A DNA stretch of 5,281 nucleotides from Alphaproteobacteria bacterium. GTDB lineage: Bacteria > Pseudomonadota > Alphaproteobacteria > ATCC43930 > CGMCC-115725. Shown here in pieces: positions 1 to 5,281 of the stretch; within the stretch, counting starts at the first letter, position 1; every line of letters starts with the position of its first letter. The notes beneath the pieces were generated by a model. It was not told where the DNA came from. It was given only the letters and a program-made list of their open reading frames with translations, and did no database searches. The translations under genes and the position numbers were made by a program. The stretch is from positions 1-5,281 of the forward strand of contig JAFMSA010000350.1 in NCBI GenBank assembly GCA_017353855.1, given 5' to 3'.

Positions 1-233
1 ACTTGGAGAACAGGGCCATGATCAATCCGAAATATTCCAAATGAATCGCGAATGCGCCATCGCCGACAGTGGCTTTTCCGCACCGACAATCGCGTTCTCC
101 GCGCGCGATTTTAATTTGCGACTGTGCCGGGTCGGAATTTGAGATCCGCCACGGCATCGCCGGCAACGATTCTCGCCGAGCCGGCAGCGCGAACCTCGGC
201 CCCGCAATCAGCGATGTCGACGTTGTTATGGTC

Positions 234-239
234 AAGGAG
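234..239 (+). promoter_or_regulatory. Ribosome binding site of the CoxL-like gene
   Basis: AAGGAG lies 8 bases before the ATG at 248. It is a near-consensus Shine-Dalgarno site at good spacing and fixes the start of the molybdopterin-subunit gene at 248. No convincing promoter could be picked out in the upstream 230 bases. Confidence 0.8.
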
Positions 240-247
240 ACCGTCCA

Positions 248-2599
248 ATGCCGAATGAGGCTTGGGGAGTCGGTGCCTCCCTGCTGCGCCGCGAGGACGA
301 GCGCCACCTGCACGGTCGCGGTGAGTTCGTCTCGGATATCAAATTGCCGGGCACGATGGAGGTCGCCTTCCTGCGAAGCCCCCACGCGCATGCTCGGATC
401 AAGGCGATTGCTGTCCCGCCGGAAGCCACCGGGCGGATCTTCACCGCCACCGAACTGCCGCGGCTCGCGCCGGTTCGGGTCGCCACCCAGGCGGCTGGCG
501 CCAAGTCGTCAGCCTGGCCGCCGCTGGCCGTCAACAAGGTGCGCTATGTCGGTGAGGCGATCGCTGCCTGCCTCGCCCCGATGCGTGGCGAGGCCGAGGA
601 CCTGGCCGCCTCGATCGCGGTCGATTACGAGGTGCTCGACGCGGTGGTGGACCCCCTCCGGGATATGCACGGCAGCCCTGAACTCGTCCATGAGCAGTGG
701 GGCGACAATCTCTATCTCGAACGGACGACCGGAGGCGGTGACATCGAGGCCGCTGCACGCGCCGCCGAGGTCACAGTGACGCGCCGCTACCGCATGAACC
801 GCCAATCGGCCGCTCCGCTCGAAGGGCGTGCCGTGCTTGCCTATCGCGACCATCGGCTTGATGAAATCGTGATCTATGCCTCGACTCAGACGCCGCATAT
901 GGTGCGGGTCGCGATTGCCGAGAATCTGGCCATTGATGAGCGCTCCGTTCGGGTCGTTGCGCCCGATGTCGGCGGCGGGTTTGGCCCGAAGGCGCGGCTT
1001 TACCCCGAAGAGATTATCCTGGCGGCGCTTGCGTTGACGCTCAATCACCCTGTGCGCTGGGTCGAGGACCGCAGCGAACATCTCTTAGCTTCGGCTCACA
1101 GCCGCGATCACCATTACCGGGTCACCGCCTATGCCGATCGGCACGGTAAGGTGCTCGGCGTCGATGCTGAGATCGTCATTGATGCCGGCGCTTACGGCAT
1201 GTGGCCGCGAGGGCCCACTTCGGAGACGAACATGGCGGCGAGATGCCTGCCGGGGCCCTACACGATTGCCAATTACCGGGCGCGCGGTTGTACGGTGGCG
1301 ACCAACAAGACGCCGTTCGGCCCCTATCGCGGGGTGGGCCGCACGGGCGCGTGCTTTGCGATCGAGCGAACGATCGACGAGGTCGCGCGAGCGGTCGGGC
1401 GAGATCCTTTCGAATTGCGCACCGAAATCATGGTCCGGCCCGAACAGATGCCGTACCTCTCGGTTGGCCGGATGCACTACGACGGGGGCGACTATCGCGC
1501 CGCTGTCGGTTTGTGCGCCCAGTTGCTCGATATGCCCGCGGTGCGCGCCCGCCAGAGACAGGGCGAGCCCGACGGCAGGCTGATCGGCATAGGCTTTGCC
1601 TCGTTCACCGAGCAGAGCGCGGGCGGCGCGGCCGAGTACGCCTCCCGCGACCTCACCATCATCCCGGGCTACGAGAGCTGCACGGCACGGATCCTGACCG
1701 ATGGTAGCGCTGTGCTGATGGTCGGCATCCAGTCCCACGGCCAGGGCCTGGAGACTGCCCTATCACAGATCGCCGCGGAGGAACTCGGCATCGACCCGGC
1801 GCGGATCTCCGTGCGCCACGGCGACACTGAAATCAGTGCCTTCGGCTTCGGCACGTTTGCTTCGCGCAGTATGGTAATGGCCGGAGGTGCGGTCGCGCGC
1901 GCCGCCCGAATGTTGCGCGATAAGCTGACCCGCATCGGCGCTCACCTGCTGCAGGTCGATCCGGCCGAAGTGCGCTACGCCGACGGCGGCGTGTGGGGGC
2001 CGCAGGGATCGGTCACGGTCGCCGAGATTGCCAAGGTCGCGCATCTCCGAATGGATGGACTGCCGCCAGGCGTCGATCCGATGCTTGATGCAACGGCGAC
2101 CTATGAGCCGGCGATCGGCACAGGCGTGTTCTCTTATGCGACCCATGGTGCAGTCGTCGCCGTCGACCCGGAGACCGGTTTTGTCGAGATCCTCGATTTC
2201 GCTGTCGCGGAGGATTGCGGCACGATGGTTAATCCGATGATCGTCGAAGGCCAGATCAGGGGCGGCGTCGTGCAAGGCATCGGCACCGCCCTTTATGAAG
2301 AAATACCCTACGATGAGGCCGGCCAGCCGCTTGCCGGCACTTTGGCCGATTACCTGCTGCCGGGTGCGGCCGAAATGCCGGCGATCAAGATCGGCCATCT
2401 CCATACCCCCACGCCCCATACCGAATACGGCATCAAAGGCATGGGAGAAGGTGGCGCCGTTGCGCCCCCTGCAGCGATCGCCAACGCCATCCGCGATGCC
2501 CTCGCCGGAATCGGGGCCGAGGTCAATGAAACCCCGATCACGCCGCGCCGTGTCTTGACCGCGATCAAAGCCGCCCGAGATGCTGCGGTGAGCTCTTGA
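248..2599 (+). CDS. Xanthine dehydrogenase family protein, molybdopterin-binding (large) subunit; form II CoxL-like
   Basis: This is the 783-residue catalytic subunit of a molybdenum hydroxylase, the usual full length for CoxL-type large subunits. Such subunits bind molybdopterin cytosine dinucleotide and work in the cytoplasm with an FAD subunit and a [2Fe-2S] subunit, hydroxylating a substrate with water as oxygen donor. Seen in the sequence: an N-terminal a/b hammerhead domain (about residues 18-130, with LRSPHAHA at 42-49); the cofactor motif GGGFGPK (242-248); the active-site loop TPFGPYRGVGR (355-365); the second cofactor motif QSHGQGLET (495-503); the GTFASRS segment (535-541); and near the end GMGEGG (731-736), whose Glu734 matches the conserved catalytic glutamate. 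The loop has RGVGR where true CO dehydrogenases (form I) have a Cys-containing CSFR, so the substrate is unknown and CO is unlikely. The partner subunits are not in this window; they may lie upstream or elsewhere. The reading frame is intact, with no sign of decay. Confidence 0.95.
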   Translation: MPNEAWGVGASLLRREDERHLHGRGEFVSDIKLPGTMEVAFLRSPHAHARIKAIAVPPEATGRIFTATELPRLAPVRVATQAAGAKSSAWPPLAVNKVRYVGEAIAACLAPMRGEAEDLAASIAVDYEVLDAVVDPLRDMHGSPELVHEQWGDNLYLERTTGGGDIEAAARAAEVTVTRRYRMNRQSAAPLEGRAVLAYRDHRLDEIVIYASTQTPHMVRVAIAENLAIDERSVRVVAPDVGGGFGPKARLYPEEIILAALALTLNHPVRWVEDRSEHLLASAHSRDHHYRVTAYADRHGKVLGVDAEIVIDAGAYGMWPRGPTSETNMAARCLPGPYTIANYRARGCTVATNKTPFGPYRGVGRTGACFAIERTIDEVARAVGRDPFELRTEIMVRPEQMPYLSVGRMHYDGGDYRAAVGLCAQLLDMPAVRARQRQGEPDGRLIGIGFASFTEQSAGGAAEYASRDLTIIPGYESCTARILTDGSAVLMVGIQSHGQGLETALSQIAAEELGIDPARISVRHGDTEISAFGFGTFASRSMVMAGGAVARAARMLRDKLTRIGAHLLQVDPAEVRYADGGVWGPQGSVTVAEIAKVAHLRMDGLPPGVDPMLDATATYEPAIGTGVFSYATHGAVVAVDPETGFVEILDFAVAEDCGTMVNPMIVEGQIRGGVVQGIGTALYEEIPYDEAGQPLAGTLADYLLPGAAEMPAIKIGHLHTPTPHTEYGIKGMGEGGAVAPPAAIANAIRDALAGIGAEVNETPITPRRVLTAIKAARDAAVSS

Positions 2600-2600
2600 G

Positions 2601-2729
2601 CTAATCGCAGCATGCGCGGCGAGCGACTGTGAATTGGTGGTCTGATAGGTCCTCCACACCAACGATTGCGCCGACATAATCGGGTAACCGGACAAGCACC
2701 CTCTCGCCTGATCGGGCGGGAGAGGCCAT
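2601..2729 (-). CDS. Possible small hypothetical protein, 42 residues
   Basis: An open frame runs from ATG at 2729 to TAG at 2603-2601, ending one base from the convergent CoxL-like gene. The product has a central stretch GERVLVRLPDYVGAIVGVED (residues 8-27) with alternating hydrophobic residues that looks like a small beta-rich domain. I do not recognise the family. There is no clear Shine-Dalgarno sequence before the ATG and the frame is short, so it may be a fragment of a longer lost gene or chance. The surroundings are decayed mobile DNA, which favours a remnant. No function is proposed. Confidence 0.3.
   Translation of the reverse strand: MASPARSGERVLVRLPDYVGAIVGVEDLSDHQFTVARRACCD
2700..2725. 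repeat. GC-rich imperfect hairpin
   Basis: CCTCTC (2700-2705) pairs with GAGAGG (2720-2725), and inside it GCC pairs with GGC, leaving a GG bulge. It lies about 100 bases past the stop of the CoxL-like gene and could slow or end its transcription. No T-run follows on the plus strand, so it is not a standard intrinsic terminator. It also falls within the first codons of the possible small minus-strand ORF. Confidence 0.3.
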
Positions 2730-2862
2730 AGGTGTCGGGGAAACGGCTTAGCTTTGCCCAGGACGTCGCCGAGCGGATCACTGTGTCTGTACGGCGATCA
2801 GCCGTGCTGCGCCATCCGGTCAACCTGTAAACGAACCGCGAAAGTAGCGTCCGAGAGGGCGC

Positions 2863-2970
2863 ATGCAGCAGAACGGGCGAAAATCCGCGATCATCGGCCG
2901 CCTGACCGGTTATGCGCGGGTCTCTACCGAGAGATCAGGGTACCGATCCCCCCAATGCGACAAGCGTAAA
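2863..2970 (+). pseudogene. Serine recombinase (resolvase/invertase) N-terminal remnant
   Basis: Translation from ATG 2863 gives IGRLTGYARVSTE at residues 11-23. GYARVST is the signature N-terminus of Tn3-type resolvases and DNA invertases; its Arg (19) and Ser (21) correspond to the catalytic arginine and the nucleophilic serine. These enzymes recombine DNA at short sites, usually on transposons or plasmids. After about residue 30 the family likeness stops: the following residues do not show the expected LDAQ..AL..AGC pattern, and the frame ends at 3048 after only 61 codons, against about 180-200 for a full resolvase. The piece is therefore a truncated, inactive relic. It lies just ahead of a transposase relic, which fits debris from mobile elements. 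The function of the parent family is well known; the loss is inferred from length. Confidence 0.6.
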
Positions 2971-3050
2971 GTAAACGGTATGTCGGCCGATGCCCGCTCC
3001 GTCGGGAGAAAAAGCCCTAGCTTTGATCGTGGAGAAGTTTTTTCCTGAAA

Positions 3051-3205
3051 ATGCGGGAACAGAAGAAGCGCTGGTTCCGCAACGGCCAAAAGTGGCGGAC
3101 CGGCTGACGAGGGTCGCTTCGGTGTAGAAGCGACGGCATGGCCTCAAGCGCAGCCTCTATATCGACCGCAGCGGCAGCGTCAAACTGCGGGCATTGGAGA
3201 TCGCC
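3051..3205 (+). pseudogene. DDE transposase C-terminal remnant (ISNCY/IS5-like), frameshifted
   Basis: From 3051 one frame reads EQKKRWFRNGQKWRTG and then hits TGA at 3105-3107. A neighbouring frame continues EGR (3109-3117), and a third reads KRRHGLKRSLY (3128-3160), directly after an in-frame TAG (3125-3127). Joined, these match the pattern KWRTGxEGRISxLKRxxGLxR, which surrounds the last catalytic glutamate of ISNCY/IS5-like transposases. The join needs at least two small indels plus a stop, so no active enzyme can be made. Base-level likeness to the following part of the domain seems to continue to the ATCGCC at 3200-3205 and then fades. The N-terminal two thirds of the transposase are missing and I could not find terminal inverted repeats. 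The family call is from remembered motif likeness, and the exact IS family is uncertain. Confidence 0.55.
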
Positions 3206-3265
3206 TGCGCGGCTCGTGCCAAGGGCCGTCAAAGCGGTCCAAAGTTGACGCGCGCCTACCGCAGT

Positions 3266-3432
3266 TTACTGGAGACACGTCGTTTCAACTCCGTACCCGA
3301 TCACTCCGGCAATCAGGAGCGCCATTAGCAGCTGTTCGGCTGCATGTTCGTCGCGGACGCCATGTGCTTGCCCGGTCTGGTTTGCTGCCTCGGATCCCGA
3401 TCCCGGTGATCATCTTGCTGTAGCTGTTCCAC
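3266..3432 (-). pseudogene. Possible decayed small ORF on the minus strand
   Basis: Two overlapping minus-strand frames look protein-like but neither is a good gene. One runs from a GTG at 3432 to TAA at 3325 (35 residues) and starts VEQLQQDDHRDRDP. The other is open from just after a stop near 3410 to TAA at 3266, has no good early start, and contains the hydrophobic run QLLMALLIAGVIGYGVE. A frameshift between them would give a small protein with a polar, Gln/Asp-rich first half and one membrane helix. The AAAGGA before the GTG is only one base away, too close for normal initiation. I do not recognise it, and chance is a fair alternative. Confidence 0.2.
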
Positions 3433-3525
3433 GTCCTTTGAACGCGATCTGGAATGTTAATAACGGCCCATTCTAGGTCTGAATCCCTTCAGTCTGCGAT
3501 CGGTTTCACGGAAGGCTACATGATC

Positions 3526-3530
3526 AGGAG
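3526..3530 (+). promoter_or_regulatory. Ribosome binding site of the PRC-barrel gene
   Basis: AGGAG precedes two consecutive ATG codons at 3534 and 3537. Spacing is 3 bases to the first and 6 to the second, so the second ATG is probably the better initiation codon. A five-codon upstream mini-ORF (ATG 3520, encoding MIRRR) overlaps this site and ends within the start codon pair. Confidence 0.6.
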
Positions 3531-3533
3531 AAG

Positions 3534-4049
3534 ATGATGAGAGCCTCCGCGCCAATAGTTTTTAGCGGTATTGTTCGCATCGGCGATGCCTGCTGCAATG
3601 CGGAGACCCGCGCTGCGCTGGACCCGCACACAGATACGACAGGAACTCAGTCCAACAGAGCCATCCAGCCGGACCAGGTTTGCGCCGGCAAAATGATCGG
3701 CAGCAGCCTTTATGACGTGCAAAACCGAAAGATCCGCAGTGTTCAGGATTTGGTCCTAGACAAAGATGGTAAAGTGGCGAGTGTCGTGGTGGATGTCGGG
3801 TCTTTCCTCGGAGTGGGCGGGAAGAACATTGCGGTCGGCATACATGACTTGAAGACCGACAGTAATCGGCTGACGCTGGATCGTGCCAAAGAGCAGCTAC
3901 AGCAGATGGCCGAATATCGGCTAGAAGACCGGAATACGGGTCCGGAACTTCAACCTCGCCGGCAACCGACGGTCGCCTGGGTCGCTAAATTTACGTATAC
4001 TGACGGAGCAATATCGAGCGCCCGACACTGGTATATTTCGGGCCGATAA
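3534..4049 (+). CDS. PRC-barrel domain-containing protein
   Basis: The product is 171 residues (170 if the second ATG, at 3537, is used, which the ribosome site favours). A PRC-barrel domain spans about residues 50-125: it opens with AGKMIGSSLYD, continues with VQDLVLDKDGKVASVVVDVG (70-89) and FLGVGGKNIAV (91-101), and closes with LTLDRAKEQLQQMAEY. PRC barrels are small beta-barrels that bind proteins or RNA; in rhizobia many are exported, stress-linked proteins of unknown role. Relatives usually begin with a signal peptide. Here the N-terminus keeps a partial hydrophobic run (APIVFSGIV), but Arg15 and Asp18 break it and no clear AxA cleavage site follows, so export is doubtful. After EDRNTG (131-136) the tail is unlike the Gly/Thr/Ser-rich ends I expect in this group and may be read from altered or out-of-frame sequence. 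The gene stands alone, with transposase debris upstream and no gene directly downstream. The domain call is firm; whether the gene is functional is not. Confidence 0.8.
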   Translation: MMRASAPIVFSGIVRIGDACCNAETRAALDPHTDTTGTQSNRAIQPDQVCAGKMIGSSLYDVQNRKIRSVQDLVLDKDGKVASVVVDVGSFLGVGGKNIAVGIHDLKTDSNRLTLDRAKEQLQQMAEYRLEDRNTGPELQPRRQPTVAWVAKFTYTDGAISSARHWYISGR

Positions 4050-4159
4050 TCACTCCAGCAGCAATCAAAAGTTCGTTGAAAGATCGACGCTCTCGGAAGG
4101 CTTCTTGTCACCGTTATTGAATCGTCCGTGGCCACGTCCATCGGATTCGTCGTTTCGGT

Positions 4160-4245
4160 TTCGGGTAGACCCTAGGGTGCTAGGGTGATCGTCCGGAACT
4201 GAGCGCGCTACGGCTCCTCGGTTCCCGCCACAGATCGCAGCGATC
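4160..4245 (-). pseudogene. Probable relic of a second DUF1328 gene
   Basis: Two exact words in this stretch recur in the same order and orientation inside the intact DUF1328 gene. GCTAGGGTGATC is at 4179-4190 and 4781-4792. CCAxAGATCGCAGCGAT is at 4228-4244 and 4865-4881, identical at 16 of 17 positions. Read on the minus strand, the relic gives IAAICGGNRGAVARS, comparable with IAAIFGFGGVAATAAS in the intact protein; the ITLA codons are also kept. Between the two words the relic is 37 bases against 74 in the gene, so roughly half the middle is lost and the frame is broken. One such match could be chance; two collinear ones in the same 60-100 bases are less likely to be. This is inferred by eye and has not been aligned. 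Confidence 0.35.
4172..4187 (+). repeat. Tandem 8-base repeat
   Basis: CTAGGGTG occurs twice head to tail (4172-4179 and 4180-4187). It is probably a small slippage duplication within the DUF1328-like relic, where the second copy continues into the shared word GCTAGGGTGATC. Confidence 0.5.
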
Positions 4246-4667
4246 CGCCCAGCCAGACAGGAGACCTAACAAACTCTCGTAGTAGTGAGTATCGCCTTAG
4301 TGGTGGCGACACCCGTAGGCGACGCGGACATAGCAATCCAGTGAGGCGATCACGCGGCAGATGCAGCGGAATACCCGCAGTGCGTTTATGGGACGATCCC
4401 TAGCCGATCGCTTCGCTACTCGCTTCGGGCTCAACAATGCGACCGCGAGCGCGGTTTGGTTTAGTGCCAATCAAAGGTCGCGCACGATTTAATATCATCT
4501 GATTGCGAGCCGGCCTTCCAGGTGCCGCAAGCTTTTTTCCACGGGCTCGCAGGGCGCGATCGTATGGCTCTTCAGTGCGATAACAACCGCGGGTATTCCA
4601 TCCATTGTGGGCGCCGCCGCCATCCGCCGAACCAGTATGGAACTGAGGAGGGCGTTGGCCGACCTGC
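4246..4667. other. Stretch without a recognisable gene
   Basis: I found no gene, tRNA or other RNA gene, or clear repeat family in this segment. It holds an 8-bp inverted repeat (TGCGAGCC at 4504-4511, GGCTCGCA at 4544-4551). Inside its 32-base loop is a weak GGC/GCC hairpin followed by a T6 run (4533-4538), faintly terminator-like, but nothing obvious upstream needs terminating. A long open plus-strand frame runs from about 4493 into the antisense of the DUF1328 gene; it contains a hydrophobic stretch (AIVWLFSAITTAGIPSIVG) but no good start signal, and I do not call it. Confidence 0.5.
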
Positions 4668-4715
4668 GGAGGTCCCGGGTGGCCTCTTTGTCAAATGGCC
4701 ACCCGAAGGACCTCC
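4668..4715 (-). terminator. Strong 17-bp hairpin just past the DUF1328 gene
   Basis: GGAGGTCC (4668-4675) pairs fully with GGACCTCC (4708-4715), and directly inside it CGGGTGGCC (4676-4684) pairs fully with GGCCACCCG (4697-4705). A two-base AA bulge (4706-4707) separates the two helices on one side. The 12-base loop is 4685-4696. On the minus strand it begins 25 bases after the stop of the DUF1328 gene, where a terminator or mRNA 3'-end stabiliser would sit. No T-run follows on the minus strand, so it is not a textbook intrinsic terminator. An alternative is a palindromic mobile or repeat element. Confidence 0.5.
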
Positions 4716-4740
4716 CCGTGACCCCGACCCTGGCGTGCTG

Positions 4741-4920
4741 TCAGATCGGTGGTGGTCTCCGTCGGTGGACCACTCCCATGGCTAGGGTGATCAGGAAGAT
4801 CACCAAAAATATGAAGAACAGTATCTTCGCTATACTCGCAGCCGTTGCAGCAACGCCACCGAATCCAAAGATCGCAGCGATGATAGCAACGATAAGAAAT
4901 ACCAGAGCCCAATAGAGCAT
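4741..4920 (-). CDS. DUF1328 domain-containing small membrane protein (YtjA-like)
   Basis: The protein is 59 residues, the normal size for this family. It opens MLYWALVFLIVAIIAAIFGF and continues with a Gly/Ala-rich turn (GGVAATAAS, 21-29), AKILFFIFLVIFLITLAMG (31-49) and a short basic end, VHRRRPPPI. Two membrane helices (about 4-24 and 30-51) with the Arg-rich tail probably in the cytoplasm are predicted from this pattern. The role of the family is unknown; members are common in proteobacteria and are often stress-induced. The start is set at 4920 because MLYWAL is the family's conserved N-terminus and GAAGGA lies just ahead of it. The frame stays open upstream to an ATG at 5082, but those extra 54 residues do not look like the family. 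The gene is monocistronic here, converges on the PRC-barrel gene across about 690 bases, and is followed by a strong hairpin. Confidence 0.9.
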   Translation of the reverse strand: MLYWALVFLIVAIIAAIFGFGGVAATAASIAKILFFIFLVIFLITLAMGVVHRRRPPPI

Positions 4921-4924
4921 GACG

Positions 4925-4929
4925 TCCTT
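4925..4929 (-). promoter_or_regulatory. Ribosome binding site of the DUF1328 gene
   Basis: On the minus strand AAGGA ends 4 bases before the ATG at 4920 (GAAGGACGTC then ATG). It decides the start at 4920 against the longer open frame beginning at 5082. Confidence 0.7.
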
Positions 4930-4968
4930 CACTGACTGCCGCCGCACAGACACGGCCTCATCAGTCAA

Positions 4969-4994
4969 AACAACCCGATCTGCGCGCTGGTTCC
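4969..4994 (-). promoter_or_regulatory. Candidate EcfG-type (general stress sigma factor) promoter
   Basis: On the minus strand GGAAC (4994-4990) is followed after 17 bases by TGTT (4972-4969). The alphaproteobacterial EcfG consensus is GGAAC, 16-17 bases, CGTT, so one base differs. Its place, about 50 bases before the DUF1328 start, would give a leader of roughly 40 bases. DUF1328-type small membrane proteins are plausible members of the general stress response regulon. A five-base match plus three is weak on its own. Confidence 0.35.
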
Positions 4995-5138
4995 TCACAT
5001 TCGAGACTCTCGCCGAGATGCCTGACGGGAACCTATCATAGCCCTTACCTAACCTAACTCCCGGATTTAGGATCATGGCCATGCTCTTCTCGCCGCGCGG
5101 ATTTTCCCCTCGGCGCGCTCCTCTCCCGCCTGTTGTCT

Positions 5139-5234
5139 CTAGATTCTGGGGCCATCCACGATATCGGGCTTGAGGTCAGCGGCGATCAGAAGCCGCTAGT
5201 GCGTGATGGCGGCACCTCGAGCGGCATTTTGTCA
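5139..5234 (-). pseudogene. Possible C-terminal remnant of a large serine recombinase
   Basis: On the minus strand, one frame bounded by stops reads QNAARGAAITH, then TAG, then RLLIAADLKPDIVDGPRI, then TAG at 5141-5139. The pattern resembles the helix-turn-helix region near the end of recombinase-family proteins, typically VTxxYVSRLLxLAxLxPDIVxAI. The in-frame stop, the short length and the lack of a continuing frame on either side mean it can only be a relic. The likeness is from memory of the family and covers about 15 residues, so chance is possible. It points the opposite way from the resolvase N-terminal piece at 2863-2970, so the two are not simply halves of one gene. Confidence 0.25.
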
Positions 5235-5281
5235 ATGACGAGCCGTTACAGACGGTGCCACAGCAGCCGCTCCAGCTCCAC

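Noticed and set aside
1..19. Possible start of a divergent minus-strand gene (ATG at 19, reading MALFSK off the window edge).
   Set aside because: Only six codons are visible and there is no Shine-Dalgarno sequence before the ATG.
69..779. A 236-codon plus-strand frame starting before the hydroxylase gene.
   Set aside because: It overlaps the CoxL-like gene in another frame, is Arg/Ser/Pro-rich as expected from a high-GC shadow, and has no family likeness.
1763..2695. A 310-codon minus-strand frame.
   Set aside because: It is antisense to well-conserved hydroxylase codons and has no recognisable domain; long antisense frames are common in high-GC genes.
2732..2830. GTG-started 32-codon plus-strand frame (SGKRLSFAQDVAERITVSVR).
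   Set aside because: It looks somewhat protein-like, but it is very short, has no ribosome site and has a stop immediately before the GTG.
2990..3328. A 112-codon frame with a single in-frame TAG (3125-3127), considered as a stop-codon readthrough gene.
   Set aside because: Its middle is explained by the frameshifted transposase relic, and there is no ribosome site before the ATG.
4607..4915. A plus-strand frame of 102 codons, open back to about 4493.
   Set aside because: More than half is antisense to the DUF1328 gene, whose minus-strand codons clearly encode a known family, and no good start signal is present.
4741..5082. The 113-residue version of the DUF1328 protein starting at 5082.
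   Set aside because: The extra 54 residues do not match the family. The conserved MLYWAL start, with a Shine-Dalgarno site, is at 4920, and the candidate promoter lies inside the extension.
5075..5173. Plus-strand frame beginning MAMLFSPRG.
   Set aside because: It is short and Pro/Arg-rich, with no ribosome site and no family likeness.

Overview
The window reads as chromosomal DNA from an alphaproteobacterium, most likely a Bradyrhizobium/Rhodopseudomonas-type member of the Rhizobiales (Hyphomicrobiales). That rests on the high-GC codon use of the large gene, the style of the PRC-barrel and DUF1328 proteins, and an EcfG-like promoter. It is an inference from remembered family resemblance, not from a search.

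Positions 1-247 hold no gene I can support. Positions 248-2599 (+) hold one intact gene for the large, molybdenum-cofactor-binding subunit of a xanthine dehydrogenase/CoxL-family hydroxylase. Its active-site loop is PYRGVGR, the 'form II' CoxL-like type, so carbon monoxide oxidation should not be assumed. No small [2Fe-2S] or medium FAD subunit gene lies in the window.

Positions 2600-3533 look like a graveyard of mobile DNA. They contain a possible 42-codon ORF on the minus strand (2601-2729), a truncated serine-recombinase N-terminus (2863-2970, +), a frameshifted C-terminal piece of a DDE transposase (3051-3205, +) and traces of a decayed small ORF on the minus strand (3266-3432).

Positions 3534-4049 (+) hold a PRC-barrel protein whose export signal and C-terminus look eroded. 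Positions 4050-4740 have no intact gene. They contain a probable relic of a second DUF1328 gene (about 4160-4245, -) and a strong 17-bp hairpin (4668-4715) just beyond the 3' end of the intact DUF1328 gene (4741-4920, -). The intact gene encodes a 59-residue two-helix membrane protein with a good ribosome binding site and a candidate EcfG general-stress promoter. The last 200 bases hold what may be the decayed C-terminus of a large serine recombinase (5139-5234, -).

Taken together, a metabolic hydroxylase gene sits beside a degraded accessory segment in which small envelope/stress proteins (PRC-barrel, DUF1328) survive among recombinase and transposase debris. I see no convincing new multi-gene system. 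The best leads are the duplicated and decayed DUF1328 locus, the unusual hairpin next to it, and the unpartnered form II large subunit.
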